In this document: one piece after another, positions 21,341 to 33,176 of the stretch | Layout: each line of letters starts with the position of its first letter | Position numbering within the stretch: the stretch's first letter is position 1 | NCBI GenBank assembly: GCA_019775845.1 | Contig: JADQAV010000015.1 | Location: 806,001-870,000 of the forward strand | Direction of reading: 5' to 3' | DNA from: Myrmaecium sp. VS I D KN 1 | Lineage: Eukaryota > Ascomycota > Dothideomycetes > Valsariales > Valsariaceae | DNA: 64,000 bases | The notes under the pieces: generated by a model | Told to the model about the DNA's origin: nothing | Databases searched by the model: none | Seen by the model: only the letters and a program-made list of their open reading frames with translations | Made by a program: the position numbers and the translations under genes

Positions 21341-24300
21341 GAGGAGGAGGAGAGCAAGTCCCGATCGGGACGAGAGGGAAGCAAGCGGGCAGAGCGGGAG
21401 AGGCAGACCTGGAAGCTGGGAAGGCTGTCGGGGGTGAGCGGCGGAGGTCGTCTGGTCTCACAAGCATACGGGGGATCGGCAGCACTCGTGGACGACTAGC
21501 CGTAACCTGGAACTCCCCGTGACCGGGAGAGGCGCGCCCACGCTCGGGGCGCCGCTCAGGGCCAGGGGAGCCGGCAATAATGAGGGGCGAGGGGGGGAGG
21601 GGCCACCGCCCCGGCCGGCACCGGACAAACGGTCGGGGGCTTGGGCAGAGGCGGCCGCATTTGGCACTGAAGGTGCTCCGTATAAGGAATGATATGACAC
21701 CAGCATCTCCGTACTCCTAATTTATGGTGTTGAACGATTTGTAGTGCTATACAGCGTCGATAGCTGGTATCCGGACAGCAAAGGAACTCGCTACTACAGG
21801 TAAATAGGAAATTACGAAGGATCACATATGGCCACGGCAGAACGCCATCAATGATCTTTCCCGCCCCAGAACATCATCGCCTCACAATCTCAGCTTCGTC
21901 AAGCAAGAACAAGCGTGTGGATGGCCGAGGGGTTCGGGTCCTCCTAGTTTCTACTCCCACGGAGATATTACATAGACGCGTTGTCAACCCGTCTAGCAGC
22001 ATGTGCTGCAGAGAGACACCTGGCACTGCATTGCTGCGATTTCATTCTCAACGATCGTCCACGGGTACTGAGGTTGGACTTCTCCGTATATGGCACGACC
22101 TCTGTTGAACCGTCCACAACACCCCAGATATTCCATTCATGCACGAACCGCATCATCACGTCGGCAATGACGGCGATGACGGCGAAAGGAGAAGATCATG
22201 ATCACGACAGAGCCGGAACGGAAACGAAGTCTATAAACAAAAGGATGTATGACACGCAGGTGACTCCAACTCCATATATGTCGAAACCACGAAAGGAGAT
22301 GTAATGGTCAGTCGACGAGGGAAAGCTGAAGCCAAAGAGTGTCGTCCAGTGGTTCGGTCTGGTACGCCAATATGACCGACCAGCTCACGGGTAAGAAAGA
22401 GGTCTGGCGGTTGATTATGCGTTCGAAAAGTTTATGAATGTGTGTGAGGAAAAAAAAGAAGAAAAGAAGAGGAAAAGGAGGGAAGGAGGGTTTTTGAGAA
22501 GGCCGGCCGGAGTGGGGCAGCTCCTTTCTCCCTTTCCCGCCTGCAGTGCAGTGCACCCCCTGTTTGATTAGTCACCTACCTTACCGAGCAAGCGACTCGA
22601 TCATCCATCAACGACCGAAATTTCCCAATCCTCTTTCTTTCTTCCACTCACCTTCTTCACCCTTCATCCTTCCACCTTCCAACTCTCCTCCTTCGCATCA
22701 TCATCATCATCCTCTCCTCCTTCAGCTATCCGTTCTATGCGGATATTGAATCTGGCTCGGTTGCTGTGCCACTGTGGGCTGCTCCTCGCGTCAAGCTGGT
22801 CTTGAAATCTTCACGGCGGAGGCCGATACAACCTTGCCTCCCCTTCTTTTTTCCGCTTGAATGCCACAGCGCGGGCAGCCCTCAGCAGACAGGCAGCCTC
22901 ATACAACCAACCGACAATAGTCAATCCTTGACTTTATCAATGCACATCACTTGCATTCATCACCGCTCCATCATTCCCCATCACACAATCCCCCCATTCG
23001 TGAATCGTAAATGTAGTAGTTCGTCGTGTGTCGACAAAGAAAATCCCACGATTTGCCTGCTTCTTGGAATTCTTTCCATCTCCTCGAAGCATACTTCATC
23101 AATCAGTGGCAGAGCGATCCCCAGAGGTTTTTAGCAGAGCCTCGTCTTCTCCACCCTGCATGTTCCCCTCTTTCTACGGGCTCGCAGGACTATATCAAAG
23201 ACATACATATTTTTGTCCTTTTATCGCTTCATACATTGATAACAGAGTGGACTTGTTCACACCAACCTCATGATCGTCGACAAACTAAAGAGAAAGGGAG
23301 ATCCCTCTCAGCGCTGTCAACCTACTACTATAGGTATCAACATCGAGAACATGTCATTCATGTCGTGTGGCTCCCTCGCGCGATATCAAACCGCAGCCGC
23401 GGCGGGTTTATCTCTCCATCTAGAGCCGTATGCAGTCGAATTGTCATGGCTGCCATACAGTAGAGACAGACAGCAATATCTCCAAAGAAAATGATAATGG
23501 AAAAGCGATTTTAATGCAAACCCACGCTCGATGACGACTTGTGCCGGTCGACGCCGACCGATATGTACTACAGATGTACACCGGGCAGAATCCAAAAATG
23601 AAGCAATTTGGGTGATCCGCTCAATCAATCAACCTCCGCCCGAATGCATGAAAGCAGAGAAAGGCAAGGAAGCAAAAAGAGAGAAAGCGAGAGGAATAAT
23701 ATCCCATCAATCCCCTCACCAGGCGGTCAACGACGCCGCCCAGCCAGCCACAAGCGAGCGGACCGGAGACGACGATTGGGCGGGACCGGGGAGGGGAGGG
23801 AGAAGAACGAGCGTGGACGAGCCCGATTCACCGACTTTGCACTTCTGTTCTTCTTCCCTTTCTACTCCTTCTTCTTCGCATAAGGAATGTTACGGCCATG
23901 CAGCCGCAGCGGAAGTAGCAGCGGCGGCAGTATCAGTAGCAGTAGCAGTAGCAGCAACTGCAATGTCTGTCTGCCTGACACGCCTTGCCTTAACGACCTA
24001 CCTTACATATGTACATATGTACATGCCGACTACCTACCTTAGGTATGTACAGTACGGAGTAGCTAATGTACGTACTGCCCCCCCTCCCCCTCGGCACTCC
24101 GCAACTTCGCCCTCGTTCCGCTGCCAAACCCGCCGACCTCCCACCCAAAGCGATCGGTGAAGAAAATGTCGGGATGAACGGTACGACAGCCGGGGTGGTA
24201 CATCCTGGACGACTGCAACTACTGACTACCTTACCTTACCTACTGTCGTAGCTTGCTGGGAAATTTCTCCCCCATCCACTCCTGCGTCCGCCCGTTCGGG

Positions 24301-25812
24301 CTTGTTTCCCACTTTTCCTTTTGTCTTTTGCTTCTTGACGGTCTTTTTTTATTCCTTTTTTCCCCATGTGCCGCCGCATGAGGTCGTTGCGTGGACGTCT
24401 TGCTGGTGGTTCTGCAGCAGCAGCAACAGCAGCAGTAGCCGCTTACAACCACCCCCGTCGCAACCCTACCCCAACCTGTTCAGCGCCGCCCTTCGAATAT
24501 CTTGTGTTTCCACTGCCGGGCTGTATAAAAAAAAGCCATGGCTAGGCAAATTATCTCACTGCGAGGTGGTGAACAAACAGACAGACAGACAGACAAGCCC
24601 TGCAAGTCCTGCTAGTCTAGCTAATCCTGCGTAGTGCGCTGCGCTGCACTGCACTGCCACCGGTTCTCCTACTGCCCTCCGACTTTCCCACACCGTCTTC
24701 CCTCCTCATCCCTCCTATCAGCATCGCGAGTCCTGCTCTCCGCGCTCACCGTGCCCTTTCCACCCCCCGGCCAATGGGATCGCTGCCGGGCACACGCCGT
24801 CGCGGTCACCACGCCCTCCAAGGCTGACCCGGCCATCAGGGCTACGCCATCGCGGGATTCCCGAACAGCCTCGCTCTAACCATGGGGTTAGCGAGCGCAC
24901 GATATGCAGGTACCTTCGTTGCAGAGGGCCTGCCCAACCGCCCTTTTCTCCACCAAGCAAGCATCGGCCCTCTTGCGTGCATTGACCGGCCGCATGTCTG
25001 TCGTCATGGGGCTATATGTCCCATGATGCTGCTGGCCTTACGAGGCCATCGCACATGCTAATTCCCAGTGCTCCTCAACCGCAGCGTCGACTCCGGGACG
25101 GCCGAGCCGTATGCTTGACTAGCGTTTCCTCGTGCTGCAAATTCATATGCTGATATCTTTAATTCTCTGTCCCTGCCTGATCATTAACCCCGGGCCTCAT
25201 GCCCAGACGTCTGCTCCGTTCCGCCTTTACGGATTTGCTCCCCTGGGTGCAGTAAACCATCCTGGATCGAGCAGGCTTGTCCAATCATCGACCGCCGTCG
25301 GTCTTCACCACGAGGCTTCCTTGGTGTCTAGCCGATGCTATGCATCTTCTTATCATCGCCAACTCCGATAGCTTGTCTGCGTTCGTCATATTTGAAGCAT
25401 CTGAGAAGCGACCGTTCAGCCCTAGATATATGACAACCCTGGCGCCTGTTCCGCGTTGCCTTCCAACCCTGGATCAATCATCTGTGCTCTTGCAATTCAG
25501 GTCCCCCAAAAGTACCATTGTCCATTACCAGTGCCGTACGCACGGTATTCTCAGACAAGATCATCTGATCCCGCCTGAAGATTTTCTGCTGTAGTATAGG
25601 ACCACGGCGCAGCGTTCCTCGGCGCCTCCGAAGGCTCTCCCGCTTTCACGAATCTTGTCTGCCTTCTTTGAGAAACGAAAGACGGGTGTTTCCTCGACCC
25701 CACAGCTCACCAGCCAGGCCGCCTGTGGCTCTGTCGAGGCGAGTGAGAGGCCGTCGCAGATTGACAGGAACGAAGCCTCCTGGGTCCTTGAAGACCGCGC
25801 CACACCACCGAA
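21341..25812. other. Long divergent intergenic region (4.5 kb)
   Basis: It lies between the divergent Gts1-like and bZIP-like genes. I see no convincing coding region. Leader-like CT-rich DNA occurs at 22560-22740, and pyrimidine-rich stretches continue to about 23270. A CTGTATAAAAAAAAG TATA-like box lies near 24520. A GTAC/TACCTA-rich patch lies at 23995-24065 and a CAG/GCA microsatellite near 24415-24440. Small frames (for example at 23028-23273) could be upstream ORFs or chance. The length suggests a heavily regulated promoter or an undetected non-coding transcript. Confidence 0.5.
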
Positions 25813-26456
25813 ATGCCTGCTCGACCTCAGCCGCACGAGCAGACGTCGCACCTCCAGCGTGATTCGCCGCCAGGCGGCGACCAGGAGTGGGCTCACATTC
25901 AGGACCCGAACGAGCGACGCAAGGTCCAGAATAAGCTCGCGCAGAGGCGGTTCAGTGAGTGACGGTCCCCTTTCCCCCCATATGTCTCCGGTAGCCAGGA
26001 CACAAGCTCATCCTCGGCGTGTTAGGGGAAAAGGCGAAAGAACAAAAGGAAGAGCAAGAGCGAGAGGCGGAGAACCAGAAGCGGGCCGGGTCCGCGTATG
26101 CCTCGCCGGAGCCGGGAGACCTCAACTCGGGCGCGCAGCTCTCCGGCCTGCCCTGGGGCGGCATATCCATGGGCCACATCATCCAAGCGGGAAGGGCCAA
26201 GGAACAGAGCTCCCAGCAGAGCTCGCGGGAGAACTCGGTATACGCTGCCGCGTCGCGAACGGGAGGGAGCTCGCGGTAAGCCCGCCTTTGCCGCCGTGAG
26301 TCCTATCGTCTTGCTATGCGTGAATTCGGGTCTGATCGAGTGCGCTGACTCTTATCATCCAGCATGGGCCTGCAGCTGTCGGAGCAATTCGCTCGTGGCC
26401 ATCCGTCCTGGAGGATGTTCCCCTGGTTATCCCCAGAGGACTGCTTGTATCGCTGA
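25813..26456 (+). CDS. Small bZIP-like basic-region protein
   Basis: Model: exons 25813-25954, 26026-26275 and 26363-26456, 161 residues. Introns of 71 and 87 bp have GTGAGT/TTAG and GTAAGC/CCAG ends. An in-frame TGA lies just upstream of the ATG. The basic region NERRKVQNKLAQRRFREK spans intron 1 and matches the bZIP signature N-x2-A-Q-x2-F-R of AP-1-like fungal factors. What follows is a short charged helix (KEQKEEQEREAENQKRAG) without leucines in heptad positions, then a GLPWGGISMGHIIQAG motif and a C-terminal block FARGHPSWRMFPWLSPEDC supplied by exon 3. Proteins of this layout are, as I recall, conserved in Pezizomycotina as bZIP-domain proteins, but I know no target. DNA binding is inferred; dimerisation without a classic zipper is unclear. 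Confidence 0.75.
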
Positions 26457-28432
26457 GAAGGGACACGGTTCGGTCATGAGCAGGCTGATTGATGTCTGGA
26501 CACCGAAGTGCCTCAACATCAGTCCCTCGGCCATTGCCTAGGTTCAAAATGGAAGGCGAAAGGCTGTCTCGGTTCGGTGGGGTACATGGAAGAAGTACCA
26601 TCAGTGTTGTTGGAGATTGCGGAGTCTGCAGGCAGCTCCTCAAAGTCTTTTGTAATTATCTCCTTCGTAACCCAATCTAAGGCTTTTTTTTCTCTTCTCA
26701 ATTTCTTGGGCGTCTCTCAATCGGGTGCCATGCCGGGTCTTACCAACTCCACCAGAGTATTGGCACTGCTTGATCAAGAGGCTCCAGCCCACATCCGAGT
26801 GCGATCTCTGATTTCTCGCGTAGATTTACTTGCTTCGTCCTCTCCGCTACGCGCCGGCGAGGCGAAATCAGGCTCGGATGGCGTCATACCAACACACACT
26901 GATTTCGACGGCTTCTGCAGCGCCGATACCGCCCCTTGGAGCCGGTCTCCAGCCATCATCAGGTGACTGAAAGAAGATGCAAGGTCGTGGTGCGGGTGGC
27001 CGCGCCATCGCTGCGAGCCACACAGAGGCGTCTGTGTGAGAGAATGCTCAGGCAGGACATTCCTGTGCCGAGTCCATTGCCCTAATACTGGCATGGCTTT
27101 GGGCACAGGCATCTATCTCCTGCCTGGGAGCTCCCTCCCGTTGGCGTGTAGAGGTGCGAAAGTGATAGAGGAAGCAAAGGAGAGAAAGAAGTTTGATGCC
27201 TGATCTTCGAGGATGCCTGACGATTGGCGCCCGACGGCCCGTGTCTGGCGCCTGATTGGTGATGCTTGACGCCTCCCCCTCCCCGTCTAGGTTCCCTCTC
27301 CATTCCCCCCCCACGTCAGCCTCGCGGTGTTGGCGGCGATGGTAGCGAGGTACCACCGCCCCATTCACTGGGAACGTTGGAGAGGCGGCGGGCAAGGGGG
27401 CTGACTGGACTTGGACCGCCAGTTGGTGTGGATCGCAGTCGCCCGGAGATTCGCGCGGTCGAGCAGACGGCAGCAGGGAACCCGAAATCGTCAAGTTACT
27501 ACTGGAGCAGATCCTCCCACCCGCCGTCCCGTGGCTGTGTGGTGCCGTGGCGCCTCCGTTCGGAATGGGACCGCCTGGCCACTCAGGAACCCGACCAACC
27601 TCCATCCATTCCCACTTCACCTCGTCGCCCTCTTCCCTCCTCCTCCTCCTCCTCATACCCCCTCCTCGTCTCCCACTCTGCTTTGTCCGCTTCTCACCAT
27701 CGCGAAGCCGCATGAGCCCGATGCTGCGGCGTCTGCTCATGAGGCCCGCCGCTTTCCGCCGCTTCGCGGACTCTGAACAGCCCAGCCTGCCGTTTTCTTG
27801 CTCTCCGCTCTGGCTGGTCCCACGGCTGCTTTGATCCGCGGCGGCCATGCTCTGTGACCTCGGCATGATCCTTTCCATCGGCCGGACGGCGATATGCAGG
27901 CACCCGCGACAGCTCTCCGGCACAGCTTGCTTACCCGGCCTGGATTCAAGGTGTGGCTTTCTCTTCCCCTCCTTCCCCTCGATACTGTTGCGGCAAGGCA
28001 CCCTTCTTCACACAGAAAGTTAGATGTCACCCCGCTTGATTAGTGCTCGACTGGCTTCTTGTTGGAAAAATGGTGCCCCGCAAGCCAGCCTATGGTTGAC
28101 CCCAATCCCCCTCCCTAAAAGAGCGTTATCGTTCGTCCACAGGGCCTAAGAGGCCACAGAGGCTATAGAGGCACTGTTGGTTTTGATCTTGGTTGTAGTA
28201 TGTGGCACATGAGGTACCGTGCTGGGACGCTTCCCGCGGTACTGGACTGCTGAAGTCTGATGATCCTGAAAATGGTTCTCTCGTGCCTCCGGGTCGACGT
28301 TTCCATTATTCGTACGGCGTAGGTGCGAGTGTTTGCGGCAAAGTAGATGGATATAACGAGAGCGAGCGCTCACAAAAGCGAATGCCACCACTGCCGACGC
28401 AACCAAACCATCCTTTTCAACTGCTTTACCAA
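26457..28432. other. Intergenic region between the bZIP-like and SWIM genes
   Basis: No gene I can support. A 317-codon minus-strand frame at 27048-28001 and an overlapping plus frame at 27266-27715 are Arg/Ser/Pro-rich and unlike any family. A plus-strand stretch at about 27712-27834 would encode a short Arg-rich peptide resembling a mitochondrial leader (MLRRLLMRPAAFRRF), but it stops after a few residues more. A CTC microsatellite lies near 27635. The SWIM gene's promoter should be in the last few hundred bases. Confidence 0.5.
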
Positions 28433-29892
28433 ATGTCTGATCTCGCGAACCGTACTGAAGGACTGAGCTTGGAAGAGTCCGCCAGTATGACGCCCACCAC
28501 GCGCTCTCAGGGTCATGTTTCGACCACGGGAATCCGATATAATCTTCAGGAACTGGACGAAAGGTCCCAAGCACGGGCCGCCAGTGGCCTACAAGCTGGG
28601 AGTCGCATCTCCGTTGAATTCTGTCGGGAAGTGCAGGAGGGCCGATATGGCTTCCAGCTCACCGGGCAGGACGGACGTCGAGCCTCTGTTCGGATTGGCA
28701 ACGATGACTCGGCACCCAGGTGCACTTGTAATGCCAACAAGACCGGTTTATCTTGCGATGTAGGACACCCTACCCCACCCTTCTCCCTTTCATAACCGGA
28801 AAGCAGTGGCTAAGTCATCCTCAGCATATTTATTGGCTCCTGGATCAGATTCTCGCGGCAACTCGGAGAAGGCCCGAAGTCTGTGTCATTACCCGGAATG
28901 GCGCTTCCATCTCCGGAAAAACTCCTTTCGAATTGATTGCCGCAACTGGATTCACCACTCTCGCGCGCAATCGAGGTTGGCTCATCCCCGGCGTTACGGA
29001 TGTGGAACAGGGAGACGAGGGAGAATCCGGGGAAGAAACAGAGGGAAGTGAGGATGAGGATGAAGAAAGTGACGGGGCCCGCGCCGAGAGAGAATTGAAC
29101 GACATCCTTTCGGTTTTTGATCCATCAGGCGCGCTTCCGGATGAAATGATGGCCAGTGACGCCCACCAAACCCTGGGCGAGAGGAGCCAAGTGTACGCAC
29201 GATTTGGAAGCATCATTAAAGGACACGCCGCAAGGGATAGGGGCCTTCTGAACCAGCTCCGTGCGACCGTGAAGCCGGACTTCCGCGCTCGGGTCTACTT
29301 TGAAAAGGTTCAAGTGCGTGCCAGGGAGGCATTTGAAGGTCTGAATGAGTACATCACACGGGGTCCAGCCAGCCAACAGCGAAGCTATGATGTCGTCCGA
29401 TGTGCCCAGGTCCTGATCAGAATGACGGAGGCCGTTGGCAAAGGGATAGAGGAGCGCGTTCGCCCTACCCCCACCGCTGAGATGATGGCCACTCTCCATG
29501 TTGCCGTTTCCGCTCTGGTCTTCATCCTGCGTGGAGTGGCTGACCGCGACTTCGACCTTCATGCTCGCGTTACCTGGAACCGTGCGACCCCTCAGAACGA
29601 GCCCTTGAGCTGCCGAAACCTGTACGAACTGTTAGTCAGGACGGATCGGCGCTCTAGAGAGCGAATGTCGCTTTCCTCAACGTCTGGTTTGTTTGTGGTT
29701 GAGCAGCTGCGGCGCATTCCCCCGGTAGTCCTGAAGGACCATACCGAGCAGCTGAACTCCGTCCTGAGCCAGATCGAAGCCAAAGGCGCCCCCGAAGAAT
29801 TCATCGAGGCGTTGCGTAACATCATGCCAGACAACCGTAAGAGAGCAGCTTCGGATGCCCCGGGAAGCAGCTCCAAGAAGGCGGCGAAGTAG
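28433..29892 (+). CDS. SWIM zinc-finger protein of unknown function
   Basis: Model: exons 28433-28759 and 28825-29892, 464 residues. In-frame ATGs at 28382 and, further up, 28202 would lengthen the N terminus; I chose 28433 because the conserved-looking part starts soon after. Splicing with the 3' site at 28824 joins CTCNANKTGLSC to DHIYWLLDQI and so completes a CxC-x8-CxH SWIM zinc finger. The 5' site GTAGGA is weak, and an acceptor at 28806 would insert six residues and move the histidine. After the finger come an acidic stretch (residues about 185-210, Glu/Asp/Ser) and a helical C-terminal half, ending in a Lys-rich tail (RKRAASDAPGSSSKKAAK) that may be a nuclear signal. SWIM fingers bind DNA or proteins in many settings; I cannot name a specific role. 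Confidence 0.75.
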
Positions 29893-32800
29893 TACAGAAA
29901 GGGCCAAAAGTCAAGTACGTGACACTCGCTTGGACCTGGATAATGTGCCGAGCCTGTCAATATTGGAGCATGGTCGCAAAATTGACGGCTTGGATGCTGT
30001 CCAGCGGAAACGGATGTGCAGGCGGCCCTTGATGCCAGCAGCTCCAGATCTCCAGACTGGCCCGCTTCTAATACTCTCTACCTCGCTTTTCCCTTCTTCA
30101 CCGTCTCCTTCTCCTTCCTCTTTCTTTTTTGTTTCTTCCCTTTTCCCTTGCCTCACCCTACGTCGCTCTTTAACAACAATCTTCAGTTCTCTCATATCTA
30201 GCCGGAACTAGGTAGCATCTTCTAAATCATTTTCGATCAAATTGCAGTATCGTTTTTGGAAGCACTAGCCCATCCCACTGGTGACCGTCGAAGTTCTATG
30301 AAGTCGGACAAGCCCATTGTCGGAATCCGACGGTGCACGTGTTGCGGGAGAACCCAGTCAGTGACCCCAGCGTCCCACCCACGCACGCATGAACGCATGC
30401 ATGATGGCCGCAGAAGTCGAGGTGTAGCTCTCGGCTCGGTCATTGCAGGATACACACGAGTACCGGCGTTGACGCATTGGTGGCGGTCATGCTTCAAGGA
30501 TGGCGCGATGGAGACCGTGGCCTTCAGTTGTTTGTGTTGGAATCATGGATAGGTATCCAACATTGGTGCCGGGCTGCATCTCCTGGGAGCCACACGCTTG
30601 CGGAGTCGTCCCTATATTCATATTGAGACGGTAGATGCTCGCTGCAAGCTAACATTCGGAGAGGGTCTGGTTGGAGGACTGCTCGCAGAAGGATGATGTC
30701 TTGCACGCGGCCGCGGTGACGACGGCCATGCTTTCTCCTTGGCAAAAGCTTAGGGAGGTGATGGTGGAACCAGCTCGGCGCATTAGCGCGGCAGGAAAGC
30801 CACGCAAGGACGAGACCCCGGAAGTCCAACAGACGATGTCCTTCCCGCCCAAAGTCGGACGGAGGAGCCAACCAGAAGGATTCGGCACGGAAAAGAAGGT
30901 TCGGGGTTTTTGTTCGTGTCCCTTCATTCACAGCAGAGATGACTGGAACCCGTTGGTGCTGGGACGGCGCGAGCAGAACAGAATTGGATGGAGATCCGAC
31001 AGCAGATACATACACTCGCCATGACGGGACACGTACTCCGTAAGTTAGTGCCATATAAGACGTGACTCTTAGCGAGCGCGGGGAACGAGGGAAGAACGTG
31101 CGCGCGTTCGCTTGCTCAGAACGGACGGGGCACGTCTCACAACGGGCCATGGTTCATCAGTGGTGGGAGAGGAGCAGGGCTCTAAGTTACCGGCACTTGG
31201 AGTTGAGTTGGGTGCGGATAAACGATCCCAGGGTGGTGGAGGGGGTCGGCGGGCGCTGTGTGGCTCACGGCTGGACCACCTTGTCGAAAGGTCGAAAGAC
31301 GTAACGGATGGATGATGGAGGGATGTGAATAGGTACACTCTTGTACGTACTGTATGTAGGTACAGAGTACGCATCGCATCGACCCTCGCTCGACATTGGC
31401 GAAGTTACAGCCCGGTAGGAATGCGGGGAAAGGAGGGTGGTCCTCCTGAGAAGGACGGTGGCAGTTCGAGTGGACGACGTCGCATCCGAGGCAGCGTATC
31501 TCCCCCTGTCAGAGTACGATAATTACTAAATACAGTACTCGTATCTTTTTACTGTCCATTAGGTACAGGTACTAGGTATAGTAGGTACAGTACCTACATA
31601 AGTTAGGTAGATGAGGGACGAGGAACGACCTGAAGGACGGGCGCTCGGGCGCTGCAGGTGGTCGGTTCCCCCGCACGTCGGCAAGGTGGTCCGTGCGTCT
31701 GGCGTCCGGTGCGACTCCACTTCTGTAAGGTATGTACGACGCATTGATGGACGGGGATTCTTGTACATCTTCTCACCACCACCATCTGCTATGTACGTGT
31801 TACTTACAGTATCTCGTACGATTTCTACCAGACTAGTTAGTATTTACAGATGGGATATCTGGTCGCCCTGACGAAGCAGCTCCGAGTGTGAAGTTAAGGG
31901 CGGCGTGGTGCTTTGGTGGAGACGGTGAAGCGGGGTAAATGACAATGGAGAATGTAGTAGCCCATAAGAACTTCCGTATGCATATAACTCTATGTGTTCC
32001 AGATATCAGTTTACGTTCACATAGTTACTATCAGTACCGTGCGGTCTCCCAAGGTCACGCTAGGTACTGTATGTATAAAGTACGGTCTTGTCTTCCTTAC
32101 CGGGCCGATGATGTCGTCGCTTTCAAGACGTCAGTCGAGTCTAGTACCTCCCGTCCCTACCTCTACAGTGTATTGGCGCAGCCGGTGGTTAGCGTTGCGT
32201 AATGCACGTCTTGTTGCAAGGAAAAAACAGCCTCGGGACGGTCTTTCATTCGTGTAAACCAGAATCTCAAGCCACATGCATGGCGTAAGCTAACCACCGG
32301 CGATGGAAATACACTGTAAGTAGTACCTAGGTCGCATCGGGCGGGGGTGGGGCGTCCCTCCTTGTCTGCCGACCCCGGCCCCAGCTGCCCTTTTCCCCCC
32401 TCTTTCCCCATTCCCCTCCGTCCTCCAGCCACCTCATGATCGGCGCTACCTAGACCCGTCCCAAGCTTTCAGTAGGGGACGGACTATGCCAGTCGTGGGT
32501 AGGCGGGTAGATAGGAGGAGGAGTGGGCAGGAGCAGTAGGTACTGGGTAGTAGGCGTTTTATTAGGAGTAGGCAGGAGGCAGGTGGATCATCCTGCGCAG
32601 CCGTCTTCCATCCATTATCTAGTACCTAAGGTAGTTCCAAAGTATATAAGGTAAACCGACTGCTCGCTGGCCGACNNNNNNNNNNNNNNNNNNNNNNNNN
32701 NNNNNNNNNNNNNNNNNNNNNNNNNNNNNNNNNNNNNNNNNNNNNNNNNNNNNNNNNNNNNNNNNNNNAATTTCGTCCCCCCCCCCCCCCCCGCGCCCAG

Positions 32801-33176
32801 CACCGGACCGGGTCTGCACCCTCCCGCACTGCATCGCCCTCACCACTCTCGTACCATCACGCCATCCGGACGACCCTGAGCTCTGGTACGGCGACCCGGT
32901 GACGATTGTGCCCTGCAGTGGTCTTCTCGGCCCACGTACGAACGAAAAGGAGAAACGCAGGTGCTGTATATAAATATTTACATACTGGTCCCGGGCCCGC
33001 CCTCTTTCATCCTCCGAGTACGATCAACCGCGCCATCCTCGACCTTCCCTTCACCGCATCGAGCAGATTTCGCCCCGGTCGTCATCACCCCGACATCCAC
33101 AAACACCTCGCGTTGTCGCCAGTCCAAACCCCGTCGAACTAGCATCAAACCTCCGTCGTCATCTTCGTCCACCACC
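29893..33176. other. Gene-poor region with an assembly gap
   Basis: No gene I can support. Frames such as 30524-31150 (minus) and 30671-31024 (plus) are short and unlike known proteins. GTAC/TACCTA-rich patches lie at 31330-31375 and 31535-31610. The promoter and CT-rich leader of the plus-strand gene at 33177 occupy about 32980-33176, with a TATATAAATATTTAC TATA-like box near 32968. Confidence 0.55.
32676..32768. other. Assembly gap (93 N) next to a 16-base C run
   Basis: N from 32676 to 32768, followed by a poly-C run at 32777-32792. The gap length may be a scaffolder's estimate. The homopolymer is a plausible reason for the failed assembly. No gene model crosses it. Confidence 0.98.

Noticed and set aside
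27712-27834. Short Arg-rich peptide resembling a mitochondrial leader
   Set aside because: The frame stops after about 40 residues and no donor or downstream exon with mitochondrial protein features was found.
27048-28001. 317-codon open frame on the minus strand
   Set aside because: Composition is Arg/Ser/Gly-rich with no domain, and a similar frame lies opposite at 27266-27715; GC-rich intergenic DNA makes such frames by chance.
30524-31150. 208-codon minus-strand frame
   Set aside because: No family resemblance, no splice context, and mixed codon use unlike the genes nearby.
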